Made by a program: the position numbers and the translations under genes
The notes under the pieces: model-generated
Seen by the model: only the letters and a program-made list of their open reading frames with translations
The model's database searches: none
What the model was told of the DNA's origin: nothing
Part shown: positions 54,840-63,332 of the stretch, in pieces
Position numbering within the stretch: position 1 is the first letter of the stretch
How the letters are laid out: every line of letters starts with the position of its first letter
DNA from: Paenibacillus woosongensis
GTDB taxonomy: Bacteria > Bacillota > Bacilli > Paenibacillales > Paenibacillaceae
Direction: 5' to 3'
DNA length: 64,000 nucleotides
NCBI RefSeq assembly: GCF_030122845.1
Contig: NZ_CP126084.1
Location: forward strand, 2,170,001-2,234,000

Positions 54840-56180
54840 ATGAAACAGATACAAATACCAAAACGCCTGACCACGGCGCTGGTGAACTCCCTGACGGCAG
54901 GGGTCGTGCCGCGGGTCGGGCTGGAGCATATCGCCGTCGGGAGAAAGGCCGAAGTGGCTTCGATCCTGCAGGATATGGACAATATCGCGGAGGGAGGGGC
55001 AGCATTTCGCCTGATTACGGGACGATATGGAAGCGGCAAAAGCTTCCTGCTGCAAATGATCCGCAACTATGCGATGGACCGGGAGTTTGTGGTGGCGGAC
55101 GGAGACTTATCGCCGGAGCGGCGGCTCGTCGGCACCAAAGGACAAGGGCTTGCTACCTACCGTGAGCTTATGATGAACATGTCCACTCGAACGAGACCGG
55201 ATGGCGGTGCCTTGGAGCCGATGCTGCAAAAATGGATCGCTTCACTACAGCAGGAGCAAATGCAGGCAGCTGGCCTGCGGCCCGGCGATCCGGCGCTGCA
55301 TGAAGCGGTAGAGCTTCGGATTTATGCGGTATGCAATGAGATGCAGAATCTGGTGCACGGCTTTGATTTCGCCAAGGTGCTGGCTGCCTATTGGAACGGC
55401 TGCAAGCTGGGGGATGACGACCAGAAAGCGGCGGCGCTGCGCTGGCTGCGCGGGGAGTACCCAACCCGGACGGAGGCGCGCAAAGAGCTCGGCGTCGGCG
55501 TCATCATCGACGATGACAATTGGTACGACTACATGAAGCTGTGGGCGGAATTTGCAGTGCGCATCGGGTATAAAGGGCTGCTGCTGTTTATGGATGAAGG
55601 CGTCAATTTGTACAAAATCACTAATAGCATATCCCGCCAGAGCAACTACGAGAAGCTGCTGACGATGTTCAACGACACGATGCAGGGGAAAGCCCAGTAC
55701 CTGGGAATTTACCTTGGCGGGACACCTCAGTTCGTCGAGGATGAACGCAGAGGGCTGTTCAGCTATGACGCCCTGCGTTCCCGGCTGATGGATGGCCGTT
55801 ACAGCAGCAGTTCGCGCCGGACATACACTTCGCCGATTCTGAAGCTGGACATGCTGTCCCACGAGGAAATCCTCGTTTTGCTGCAGAAGCTGCGGGATAT
55901 CCATGCTATGCATTTCGGCTACGAGTCTCAGCTAGCGGATGAACAGCTGATCGCTTTCATGCAGGCGGCGGTGAACCGGCTTGGCGCCGAAGAGCTGCTG
56001 ACGACCCGCGAGGTGGTCCGGGATTTCATGGATGTGCTGCATATGCTGCACCAGCATAAGGAGCTTTCGTTCGCGGAGCTGCTGGGCGAGCGGGAACGGG
56101 AGCATGCAGCGAGCACGGGTGACCGCAAGGACGGAGCGAAGGATGAACTGGATGATTTCCTGGCGGAGTTTGAGTTATGA
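54840..56180 (+). CDS. DUF2791 / BrxD-like P-loop ATPase
   Basis: A 446-residue ATPase. Walker A is GRYGSGKSFLL (about residue 60) and Walker B LLLFMDEGVNLYK (about 250), followed by YLGIYLGGTPQFVEDERRGL, an arginine-containing sensor segment. A winged-helix-like C-terminal part (about 345-425) includes TTREVVRDFMDVLHML. The layout matches the DUF2791 (BrxD/BREX ATP-binding) family. ATG 54840 follows GAGGTG. The stop overlaps the next start (ATGA), so the ATPase and helicase are made together. Confidence 0.83.
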   Translation: MKQIQIPKRLTTALVNSLTAGVVPRVGLEHIAVGRKAEVASILQDMDNIAEGGAAFRLITGRYGSGKSFLLQMIRNYAMDREFVVADGDLSPERRLVGTKGQGLATYRELMMNMSTRTRPDGGALEPMLQKWIASLQQEQMQAAGLRPGDPALHEAVELRIYAVCNEMQNLVHGFDFAKVLAAYWNGCKLGDDDQKAAALRWLRGEYPTRTEARKELGVGVIIDDDNWYDYMKLWAEFAVRIGYKGLLLFMDEGVNLYKITNSISRQSNYEKLLTMFNDTMQGKAQYLGIYLGGTPQFVEDERRGLFSYDALRSRLMDGRYSSSSRRTYTSPILKLDMLSHEEILVLLQKLRDIHAMHFGYESQLADEQLIAFMQAAVNRLGAEELLTTREVVRDFMDVLHMLHQHKELSFAELLGEREREHAASTGDRKDGAKDELDDFLAEFEL

Positions 56181-58375
56181 GCGGATCTAGTTCTTTTTCC
56201 CGGCTGGCGCCGTTTATCCAGGAATATATTTACCGGAAGCAATGGGACAGCCTCCGAGAGGCTCAGGTCGAGGCCTGCCGTGTGCTGCTCGATACGAGCC
56301 ATCATTTGCTGATCGCTTCCGGCACAGCGTCGGGCAAGACGGAGGCGGCTTTTTTTCCGGCGTTGACAGAGCTGTATCATCGGCCTTCCGGGTCCGTCGG
56401 CATACTTTATATCGGGCCGCTCAAGGCGCTGATCAACGATCAATTCGAGCGCGTAACCGAGCTGCTGCGGGAGGGGGAGGTACCGGTATGGCACTGGCAC
56501 GGCGATATCTCCCAGGCGGAGAAAACCAAGCTGATGCAGCGGCCTTCCGGTGTCCTGCAAATTACGCCGGAGTCCCTGGAGGGGCTGCTCATGAACAGGC
56601 CGAATGCGATTCCGGCTTTGTTCCATGATTTGCGGTACATTATGATTGATGAGGTTCATGCGTTCATGGGGGCGGACCGGGGCATCCAGGTGCTGAGCCA
56701 GCTAACCCGGCTGGAGCGCATGGCCTCCTGTTCGCCGCGGCGAATCGGCCTGTCCGCCACGCTGAGCGATTACGAGGCCGCAGCCCGCTGGCTTGGAGCC
56801 GGAACCTTGCAGCCCGTGGAGGTCGTATCTCCCCAAGGCGGACGGAAGCTGAAGCTGTCGGTGGAGAACTTCTCGTTCCCGGATGCCCGTGATGAGCGGG
56901 AGGCCGAGCATTTGGAGCTAGCGAAGCAAAACTATTACAACTTCATTTATGATCACACGCATCGGAAAAAAGCACTCGTCTTCACCAACAGCCGCTCCGA
57001 CGCCGAGCTGACTACGCTGGAACTGCGGCGGATCGCCGCGAAGCGGGAGGATCGCGACGTATTCCACGTACACCACGGGAGCATATCGGCGATGCTGCGC
57101 GAGGAGACCGAGGCAGCGCTCCGATCCGGCCCGGGGCCGGCGGTGGCGGCAGCGACGGTGACGCTGGAGCTCGGCATTGACCTTGGCGAGCTGGAGCGTG
57201 TCATTCAACTCGGCGCACCGTACAGCTGCTCCAGCTTCGTGCAGCGGCTGGGTCGTTCTGGCCGCCGGGGCGACCAGGCGTCAGAGATGATGTTCCTCTG
57301 TGCGGAGGAAGAAGATGAAGAGGCACAGCTGCCTGCCCGAATGCCGTGGACGCTCCTGCGGGCGATCGCTGTCATTGAGCTGTACGTCCGCGAGCGCTGG
57401 GTAGAGCCGCTGGATTTGCGGCGCAAGCCCGTTGGCGTGCTCTATCATCAGACGATGAGCACGCTCAAAAGCATCGGCGAGGCAAAGCCCGCCGAGCTGG
57501 CGCAGGCCGTGCTGACCCTGCCTGCTTTTCGCGACGTAGAGCCGGAGGAGTTCAAGCAGCTGCTGCGGTATTTACTGCAGACAGATCATATTCAGCAGAC
57601 AGAGGAAGGCGCCTTAATCATCGGGCTTGGCGGTGAGAAGATCGTAAACAACTTCCGCTTCTATGCGGTATTCAAGGATGACGAAGAGCATGCGGTTTAT
57701 AACGGCTCTGAGGAGATCGGCAGCATCACGACCGTGCCGCCGCCAGGCTATTGCTTCTCACTGGCCGGCAAGCTGTGGAAGGTGGAGGAAGTCGACAGCA
57801 AGCACAAAGCTGTTTATGTCAAATCCTCCAGAGGCAAGGTGGATACGCTCTGGCTTGGAGCCGGCGGCGACGTCCATACGCGGGTGATGCACAAAATGCG
57901 TCAGATCCTGCAGGAACAGACGCTGTACCCATACCTGGCTCCCGGTGCAGCCAACCGATTGGAGCGGGCCCGCAGACTGGCCCGGGAAAGCGGGCTGCTG
58001 CGCAGTCCGGTTATTCCGGCTGGCGGCGACTCGCTGTTTATTTTGCCGTGGGCTGGAAGCAAGCAATTCCGTACCTTGGAGCGACTACTGAAGCATAATC
58101 TTGCCGAGCCGATGGGATTGCGTCAAGTTGTCCCGATGGAGCCGTATTATATGGTCGTTTCGGGAAGAACGACTGCCGAGGAGCTGCTGGCAGGCATACA
58201 ATCGGAACTATCCGCCGTCAGGGATGCGGAAGTTTTGCTGGATGCCGCCGAAGCGCCATACCTGGGCAAGTACGACGAATTCGTGCCTCCTGAACTGGTG
58301 CGGCGTGCTTTTGCCGTAGACGGACTGGATGTGCAAGGACTGGCCGCAGCATTGGCTGCTCATGAATCGAACTAA
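56177..58375 (+). CDS. Lhr-like DEAD/DEAH helicase (BrxHI-like)
   Basis: A 732-residue superfamily 2 helicase. Motif I is IASGTASGKTEAAF (about residue 52), motif Ia LYIGPLKALINDQ, motif II IDEVHAFMG (DEVH, about 157), motif III GLSATLSD, and motif VI QRLGRSGRRGD (about 358). The C-terminal half is the Lhr/MrfA-like extension with a DUF1998-free end. In type 2 BREX a similar helicase (BrxHI) is paired with BrxD. No PglX methylase or PglZ phosphatase is in this window, so the operon is not a complete BREX. Confidence 0.85.
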   Translation: MSGSSSFSRLAPFIQEYIYRKQWDSLREAQVEACRVLLDTSHHLLIASGTASGKTEAAFFPALTELYHRPSGSVGILYIGPLKALINDQFERVTELLREGEVPVWHWHGDISQAEKTKLMQRPSGVLQITPESLEGLLMNRPNAIPALFHDLRYIMIDEVHAFMGADRGIQVLSQLTRLERMASCSPRRIGLSATLSDYEAAARWLGAGTLQPVEVVSPQGGRKLKLSVENFSFPDARDEREAEHLELAKQNYYNFIYDHTHRKKALVFTNSRSDAELTTLELRRIAAKREDRDVFHVHHGSISAMLREETEAALRSGPGPAVAAATVTLELGIDLGELERVIQLGAPYSCSSFVQRLGRSGRRGDQASEMMFLCAEEEDEEAQLPARMPWTLLRAIAVIELYVRERWVEPLDLRRKPVGVLYHQTMSTLKSIGEAKPAELAQAVLTLPAFRDVEPEEFKQLLRYLLQTDHIQQTEEGALIIGLGGEKIVNNFRFYAVFKDDEEHAVYNGSEEIGSITTVPPPGYCFSLAGKLWKVEEVDSKHKAVYVKSSRGKVDTLWLGAGGDVHTRVMHKMRQILQEQTLYPYLAPGAANRLERARRLARESGLLRSPVIPAGGDSLFILPWAGSKQFRTLERLLKHNLAEPMGLRQVVPMEPYYMVVSGRTTAEELLAGIQSELSAVRDAEVLLDAAEAPYLGKYDEFVPPELVRRAFAVDGLDVQGLAAALAAHESN

Positions 58376-58387
58376 ACAGCAACAACC

Positions 58388-58453
58388 AATAAGAAGCTCA
58401 GACATCCCACACCCCAGCCTAAGACAACAGCGATCTAGGACTGGGGTGTTTTG
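58388..58453 (+). repeat. Repeated element, copy G: hairpin without a clear promoter
   Basis: AATAAGAAGCTCAGACATCC is followed by a hairpin with arms CACCCCAG / CTGGGGTG and T4. TATAAT is lost: the position reads CCAATAAG. It starts 12 bases after the helicase stop and could serve as its terminator. The GrpB gene begins 78 bases later. Confidence 0.7.
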
Positions 58454-58530
58454 CTGTATGGGGCACATATATTTAGAGCAGCACAAATTTAATTTTGGCA
58501 GCCTATGCGTTATGGAAAGGAGCGTATAAC

Positions 58531-59076
58531 ATGGAGGAGCAGTGGAGAATTGCTGCTTATGATCCTGAATGGAGAAGCTTATTTCTGGCGACAGGAATGA
58601 AGTTAAGAGAAGCGTTAGGTGAGCTGGCGCTTCGGGTCGATCATGTAGGCTCAACCTCAGTTGCCGGATTAGATGCAAAGCCGATCATCGATATCCAAAT
58701 TTCCGTTTCAAATATCGATGACGTATTTTCCTATAAGAAGCATATTGAGGATGTTGGTTTTATTTTTAGAGAAGACAATCCGGATAAGACCAAGAGATAT
58801 TTTCGTGAGTTACCCGGGAGTAGAAGGACACATGTCCACGTCAGGCAGACCGGAAGCTTCGCCGAGCAAATGACTTTACTTTTCAGAGACTATTTAAGAG
58901 AACACAAGGAGGATTGCGTGAGATATGCGCATGAAAAACACCGACTCATGGAGCTGTACAAGCAAGAACGTGCCAAGTATGTCGAAGGCAAAGGGCCCAT
59001 GATATGGAGCATACTGCACAAAGCGCATGCTTGGTCACAGCGGAATGGCTGGAGCCCTGGACCATCTGATTTATAA
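58531..59076 (+). CDS. GrpB family (UPF0157) protein
   Basis: A 181-residue protein of the nucleotidyltransferase-fold GrpB family. It has DHVGSTSVAGLDAKPIIDI, the family signature with the polymerase-beta-like GS motif, and later THVHVRQTGSFAEQM and LLFRDYLREH. The function is unproven; transfer of a nucleotide to a small molecule is suspected. ATG 58531 follows AAAGGAG. Confidence 0.85.
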   Translation: MEEQWRIAAYDPEWRSLFLATGMKLREALGELALRVDHVGSTSVAGLDAKPIIDIQISVSNIDDVFSYKKHIEDVGFIFREDNPDKTKRYFRELPGSRRTHVHVRQTGSFAEQMTLLFRDYLREHKEDCVRYAHEKHRLMELYKQERAKYVEGKGPMIWSILHKAHAWSQRNGWSPGPSDL

Positions 59077-59196
59077 GAATAGGCTGGGGAAACTAGCATT
59101 TCTTATAAACTTAGGAGAGACACCGCTATTTAAGAGGGAACAAACGCGAGCTCGGTTTTGGCCAGCCTTCGGCCTAATATTAATGCACCCAATGTC

Positions 59197-59296
59197 TTAC
59201 GCCAATCGATTTGAAGATGTATAATTATGGAAGTCAGCTCCGGCAAATATCGCTCCAGCTTAAGATAAGGGCTAGCTGCTGCGGCTTTTATTTTTT
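59197..59296 (+). repeat. Repeated promoter-hairpin element, copy H
   Basis: GAAGATGTATAATTATGGAA (TATAAT at 59220-59225) is followed by CAGCTCCGG and a hairpin with arms GCTCCAGC / GCTGCGGC (one mismatch) and T6. It ends 21 bases before the next start. It is the most divergent full copy. Confidence 0.7.
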
Positions 59297-59316
59297 ACAC
59301 GGGGGAGGCACCTTTG

Positions 59317-59853
59317 ATGAAGAAAGTGCTTGTATTGGGATGTCCCGGCTCTGGGAAATCTACCTTTTCAACACGTTTAGGACATCTCACTGGACTGTCG
59401 GTGATTCATCTTGACTCGTTCTATTGGAAGGCAGGCTGGATCGCTGCAACTGAAGAAGAATGGGATCAGACGATCGAAGAATTATTGAACCATGATTGTT
59501 ACATTATGGATGGAAATTACTCTAGAACTTTAGATAAGAGGCTTATCGATGCGGACGTTGTATTTTTTTTCGATTTTCCGCGTTTATTGTGCATCTATCG
59601 GGTAATTAAACGCAGAATTCTCAATCACGGGCGAGCAAGAGAGGATATGGCAGCAGGCTGTAAAGAGAAGATCGATTTAGAATTTTTGCGGTGGATTTGG
59701 AACTTCAGGTCAAGAAGCAGGGGCAAAATATTAGAAACGCTTGATCAAGTAAAAGAACAAAAGCAGGTTATCATTTTTAGAACAACCAAAGAAGTAAAGG
59801 AATATTTGGCCGAAATGGAGTTGGAAAGGGTGAATGCTTGTGCTGGGCGATGA
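59317..59853 (+). CDS. P-loop kinase-like 'DNA topology modulation' (FlaR-like) protein
   Basis: A 178-residue P-loop NTPase of the adenylate-kinase-like group. Walker A is LGCPGSGKSTFSTRL, the lid area is VIHLDSFYWKAGW, and VIDADVVFFFDFPR-like sequence follows. The 'topology modulation' label is historical, from FlaR; the fold points to a small-molecule or nucleotide kinase. ATG 59317 follows GGGGGAGG; TTG 59314 adjoins. Its end overlaps the next (broken) gene by 20 bp. Confidence 0.82.
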   Translation: MKKVLVLGCPGSGKSTFSTRLGHLTGLSVIHLDSFYWKAGWIAATEEEWDQTIEELLNHDCYIMDGNYSRTLDKRLIDADVVFFFDFPRLLCIYRVIKRRILNHGRAREDMAAGCKEKIDLEFLRWIWNFRSRSRGKILETLDQVKEQKQVIIFRTTKEVKEYLAEMELERVNACAGR

Positions 59854-60295
59854 TCTTAGGACTCAGCTGCTTATCAGACCTGCGCAACGCGAAGAGGCGC
59901 CAATTATTTTGGACTTATGGCAGAATTCGGCTAGATGGCTCAATTCCAAAGGGATCTACCAAATGGAGGCCGGAATATTTTAATTTGGAGCAAGTTTTGG
60001 AATTTATGAATGATGGATCGGACGTATATCTGGCCGAATGGAACAATGAAATTGTCGGAACTTATATTTTGACCTGGTCAGACCCGTTCATTTGGCAGGA
60101 GCTTGATAATTTAGAATCCGGGTACATACATAGATTCGCAGTTAATAGAAAATATCGTATTCGCAGAATCGATGGAGTGGGATGGAGTGCCAATTTATAT
60201 GAAAAGCAATGATTCAGCAGGTACTCGACGGATATTATGAGAGATTCGGCTTGACGTTCAAAGAACTTACCCTCAGGCGGATGGGGAGCATATAA
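59834..60295 (+). pseudogene. GNAT acetyltransferase with several frameshifts
   Basis: ATG 59834 follows GGAAAGGG. Frame one reads IRPAQREEAPIILDLWQNSA to a stop near 59981. A second frame continues WRPEYFNLEQVLEFMNDGSD, then GYIHRFAVNRKYR. The last piece in a third frame (YYERFGLTFKELTLRRMG) ends at 60295. The acetyl-CoA loop after KYR is lost. At least two shifts are needed to restore one protein. Confidence 0.65.
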
Positions 60296-60363
60296 GAATT
60301 TATAGCTTGGATTTATAGTTGTAATCGTGCTTTATGACAATAGTTCGAATAAGGACGGCTGCA

Positions 60364-60756
60364 ATGAGAAAAATACGTATCGGAGTAATAGCCGTCGGTT
60401 TGATCGTTGTGTTATTCCTCGGTATTTCGCTGTTTCTAATCTGCAGGTCAAACGGAGTTTCCAGCCTGAATTTGCATGAGATTAGGAAAATCGCCTGGAA
60501 GAGCGTGGAGAAAAATCAATACGATACTATTACGATAAAATGGGAAGAAGCTAGAGTGGAGCTCATCGAATCTAGAGATAAAAGGATCATACCCATTACG
60601 GATGAACAGAAGAAGCGGCTGGAGCAGATCGAGAAAACGGATTCCATATTCATCGCAGTCACATTTAATACAGAACAAGATGGGCTTTTAGCTCCTATTG
60701 TGCCTATCATCGCCCCCAAAACGATGAAGGTAATCGGTTTTTACCCAAGACTTTAA
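60364..60756 (+). CDS. Membrane-anchored hypothetical protein
   Basis: A 130-residue protein with an N-terminal anchor (IGVIAVGLIVVLFLGISLFL) and a compact extracytoplasmic domain (YDTITIKWEEARVELIESRD near its start, ending IAPKTMKVIGFYPRL). No family is recognised. ATG 60364 follows AAGGACGG; an in-frame ATG at 60334 is possible. Confidence 0.55.
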   Translation: MRKIRIGVIAVGLIVVLFLGISLFLICRSNGVSSLNLHEIRKIAWKSVEKNQYDTITIKWEEARVELIESRDKRIIPITDEQKKRLEQIEKTDSIFIAVTFNTEQDGLLAPIVPIIAPKTMKVIGFYPRL

Positions 60757-60796
60757 TCAGGAACGAATCCCTAATAATATTGAAGGCAGGTGCTTC

Positions 60797-61225
60797 ATGA
60801 AGCAGAACAAGTATGTTCGTTTGGCTGTGGTTGATGATGCGCAGGCTCTGGCTCAACTTAATCGTGAATTTAATGGCGTTGAAGCATCTCATTCCGATAT
60901 CAAACAATGTTTGGTTGATTCGGGTGAAGTTGTAGTTATCGCGATCCTCAATGATGAACCTGTTGGATTTGCTTGTGGTCAATCCTATCAATCATTTTGC
61001 TATTGTGAACTTGCAGGAGAAATCACAGAGCTATATGTCCGGGAAGGAGCAAGGAGACAAGGATTAGCCGCTGAACTCATTCACGAGATTGAAGCAGAGT
61101 TGAAACGGCGGGGAGTGAGAACAATCAAAGTTCATACAGGACTGCGCAATGAGGCTGCGATGCAGACCTACACCAACTCACATTACATCAAAAAAGACGA
61201 AGTTGTTTTTCAGAAAAATATCTAA
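60797..61225 (+). CDS. GNAT family N-acetyltransferase
   Basis: A 142-residue intact acetyltransferase. The acetyl-CoA motif is LYVREGARRQGLAAELIHEI, and GLRNEAAMQTYTNSHYIKKD is the end. It resembles the aminoglycoside 6'-type/RimI-like fold group in its start (VRLAVVDDAQALAQLNREF), but no substrate is implied. AAGGCAGGTG precedes ATG. It is 23 bases before an isochorismatase-family gene and may share its transcript. Confidence 0.84.
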   Translation: MKQNKYVRLAVVDDAQALAQLNREFNGVEASHSDIKQCLVDSGEVVVIAILNDEPVGFACGQSYQSFCYCELAGEITELYVREGARRQGLAAELIHEIEAELKRRGVRTIKVHTGLRNEAAMQTYTNSHYIKKDEVVFQKNI

Positions 61226-61248
61226 CTTAATGGGAGGGAATATCTCAT

Positions 61249-61791
61249 ATGAAAAATGCAGCACTTTTAGTAGTGGACGTTCAAAACGCATTAGTAGAGG
61301 CCAAGCCATTTGATATTGAGGTCGTTATAAGCAATATAGAGAGACTGATTTCCACATGCCGTGAAAACAGCATAGAGGTCATTTATGTCCAGCACGATGA
61401 TCCTGTCGGTGAGGCATTGGAACCGAATACGGAGGGCTGGCAAATTTATAGTGGGATTAGTCCGCTCGCCAATGAAAAGGTGATCAACAAAAAATTCAAC
61501 TCCGCCTTTAAAGGGACAAATTTAAAAGAGTATTTGGAGCGTAAAGGAATCGAGCAATTAATAATCACAGGGATGCAAACAGAGTATTGCATAGATACGA
61601 CTCTAAAGGCGGCTTTTGAGTACGGGTTTCAAGTGATGATCCCCGAGAGAACAAACACAACCTTCGATAATGGGGATTTATTAGCCAGCGATTTATATCA
61701 TTTCTACAATTTTAATATATTTCAGGGCCGGTTTGGGATTGTAGAACCCATTGAAGATACAGTTGGCCGAATCAAAAATCAAGGATGTTAA
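61249..61791 (+). CDS. Isochorismatase-family cysteine hydrolase
   Basis: A 180-residue cysteine hydrolase of the nicotinamidase/isochorismatase fold. The catalytic triad is visible: Asp in LLVVDVQNAL, Lys in VINKKFNSAF, and Cys in GMQTEYCIDTTLKAA. This subgroup is of unknown substrate (amide or ester bonds). TGGGAGGG precedes ATG. Confidence 0.88.
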   Translation: MKNAALLVVDVQNALVEAKPFDIEVVISNIERLISTCRENSIEVIYVQHDDPVGEALEPNTEGWQIYSGISPLANEKVINKKFNSAFKGTNLKEYLERKGIEQLIITGMQTEYCIDTTLKAAFEYGFQVMIPERTNTTFDNGDLLASDLYHFYNFNIFQGRFGIVEPIEDTVGRIKNQGC

Positions 61792-61810
61792 TCAAAAGTG
61801 AGGGAATAGA

Positions 61811-62602
61811 ATGAATCAAGATTTTTTAGCTTCACATATCAAACGGACGAATCGCAACCTGTTTATTTCCACCGTTTTAATTATTGCACTCTTACTCGCT
61901 ATGATTTCTCTTGGCGGATTAAAGGCAGTATTACAATTGCTTGAATATTTGAACGATGGCGATTGGATTTATTTATTGCTCGATTTGGGGTCTGTTGTAT
62001 TGTTATTGGCAGGACTTATGCTTTCAGGACTAGCATTGGTGCTTACAGGTAAGCTGCTAATCAGGGTATTTAAGGTACAGCATCATCCAATACATAAAGC
62101 GGCTGAAATCTACGGCAAGTTTAATGATGTCTCTTATTACATAGCCAGCGAATTATCTCACCCAGGAACCAAGAGATATAAAGAAGTCATAATCACGGAG
62201 AATTGGATTATAAAAATCACTACGTTTGGCTTGAATATTCTTAAAATAGCTGATGTGGTATGGGCATACAATTCAGTCACCAAACATGAACAAGGTCTGA
62301 TTGGGCCGGGAATAGCTGCCGCGCCAACCGAGGTGGCAAAAACGTTTAGCGTGATGATTCATTCGAAAAACCCGATTTTACCGAAGATGAGAATTAGCAG
62401 GACGCATGAACTGGACACCGTCGGGCATAGCGAGCGGAATGCGGTTGAAGGGGAACATAAAAGAAATCTGATGCTAAATATTCTAGAAGATTTGGAACAA
62501 AGGCATCCGAATGCCGTTTATGAGTACTCCAGCGAGCTAGAGGAGCTATGGACCAAGGATAAAATGCTTTTTATAAGAAGTGCCGGATTCACTGTTGACT
62601 AG
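61811..62602 (+). CDS. Membrane protein, possibly DUF6709 family
   Basis: A 263-residue protein with two N-terminal transmembrane helices (FISTVLIIALLLAMISLGGL and GSVVLLLAGLMLSGLALVLT) and a cytoplasmic C-terminal domain (about 90-263) with TENWIIKITTFGLNILKIAD, a PH-like beta pattern. The opening DFLASHIKRTNRNLFIS suits DUF6709, but I am unsure of the number. GTGAGGGA precedes ATG. It is 19 bases after the hydrolase gene. Confidence 0.65.
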   Translation: MNQDFLASHIKRTNRNLFISTVLIIALLLAMISLGGLKAVLQLLEYLNDGDWIYLLLDLGSVVLLLAGLMLSGLALVLTGKLLIRVFKVQHHPIHKAAEIYGKFNDVSYYIASELSHPGTKRYKEVIITENWIIKITTFGLNILKIADVVWAYNSVTKHEQGLIGPGIAAAPTEVAKTFSVMIHSKNPILPKMRISRTHELDTVGHSERNAVEGEHKRNLMLNILEDLEQRHPNAVYEYSSELEELWTKDKMLFIRSAGFTVD

Positions 62603-62608
62603 AAATAG

Positions 62609-62784
62609 ATGATCAATGAAAAAGGTGTGTATCAATTCGTCAGGAGGAAGCACCAGCAGCGTAGCGAACAAAAATGAAGATGCTATGTTCATTATACATG
62701 ACGAAGAAGAGTGTTGGACTTTTGCAGTCAAGGCTACTTGAAATTTGCAAATCGGAGACCGTATTTTTTGATTTAGAGCCGTAA
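62609..62784 (+). pseudogene. Degraded small gene
   Basis: ATG 62609 opens INEKGVYQFVRR, which then shifts to a frame reading SVANKNEDAMFIIHDEEECW and ends in TGA, with coding-like residues (NLQIGDRIF) beyond. It is broken by one frameshift and one stop. No family is recognised. Confidence 0.4.
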
Positions 62785-63054
62785 ATGATCCGTTTATTTT
62801 CCGGGGCAGATTTTAGAGATCAATGTAAAGCTATTACAGGCGAAACATCTTGCCTAATATGTTTTCAATCTGGGGAGTATTTATGGTGGTTGTTCATTGG
62901 TCGTATGGCGTATTTATTGCATCCTGAATTAGCGAAGTTTAAGCAGTATGGGCTGAATCAAAGACAGTTTTATGAGTGGATTGGTCAGATTAACACTTTT
63001 GAATTATCGGTGCCTTGCTATACTTCAGGAAAGAGGTCAGAGACAGTGTATTGA
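62785..63054 (+). CDS. Hypothetical protein, possibly truncated
   Basis: An 89-residue frame starting at ATG 62785 without a clear ribosome site, directly after a degraded gene. It contains TGETSCLICFQSGEYLWWLF and HPELAKFKQYGLNQRQFYEW. Trp and Tyr are frequent. No family is recognised; it may be the back part of a lost gene. Confidence 0.35.
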   Translation: MIRLFSGADFRDQCKAITGETSCLICFQSGEYLWWLFIGRMAYLLHPELAKFKQYGLNQRQFYEWIGQINTFELSVPCYTSGKRSETVY

Positions 63055-63332
63055 TGATTTGCTGGGGATTTATAAATAAACATCAAGCTATGCTGCCTTC
63101 AGATAACAAAAAAACGGCACAAGGTGCCGCGGGTTTGAGCGCTGGATGTAGTACCAAGATCAGAATCCGCAAATAGCAGTACTAGTCATTCTTATGATCA
63201 TGCGCATGGAATGTGGGGCCTTTGCATAGATAGCTTTTCCCTAACCTATTTTAGTAACTTACTATTCTTTGCTTATGATCCTGATTCGGCAAGGGATCGG
63301 CGAGGAAAGCAGCGAATCAGGGAGACTAAATC
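63055..63332. other. Gap before the last gene
   Basis: I see no gene here. A small hairpin CGGCAC-AAG-GTGCCG lies at 63114-63128, and GAGGAAAGC...AGGGAGAC precedes the next start. I checked for riboswitch signatures without finding one I recognise. Confidence 0.4.

Noticed and set aside
53192-58375. Complete BREX system
   Set aside because: No PglX methyltransferase, PglZ phosphatase or PglW kinase gene is present; only BrxD- and BrxHI-like members are seen.
20869-59296. Repeated hairpin elements as integron attC sites with a gene-cassette array
   Set aside because: The gene types fit, but the elements contain a promoter-like TATAAT and a T tail, lack the paired attC core sites, and no integrase is in the window.
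20969-62784. Frameshifts as simple sequencing errors
   Set aside because: Breaks cluster in small accessory genes and include large deletions and missing domains. Long genes in the same region are open. Single cases in homopolymers (for example 40181) could still be errors.
63055-63332. Riboswitch before the Amj-like gene
   Set aside because: A small hairpin is present, but no conserved core of a known riboswitch class could be matched by eye.
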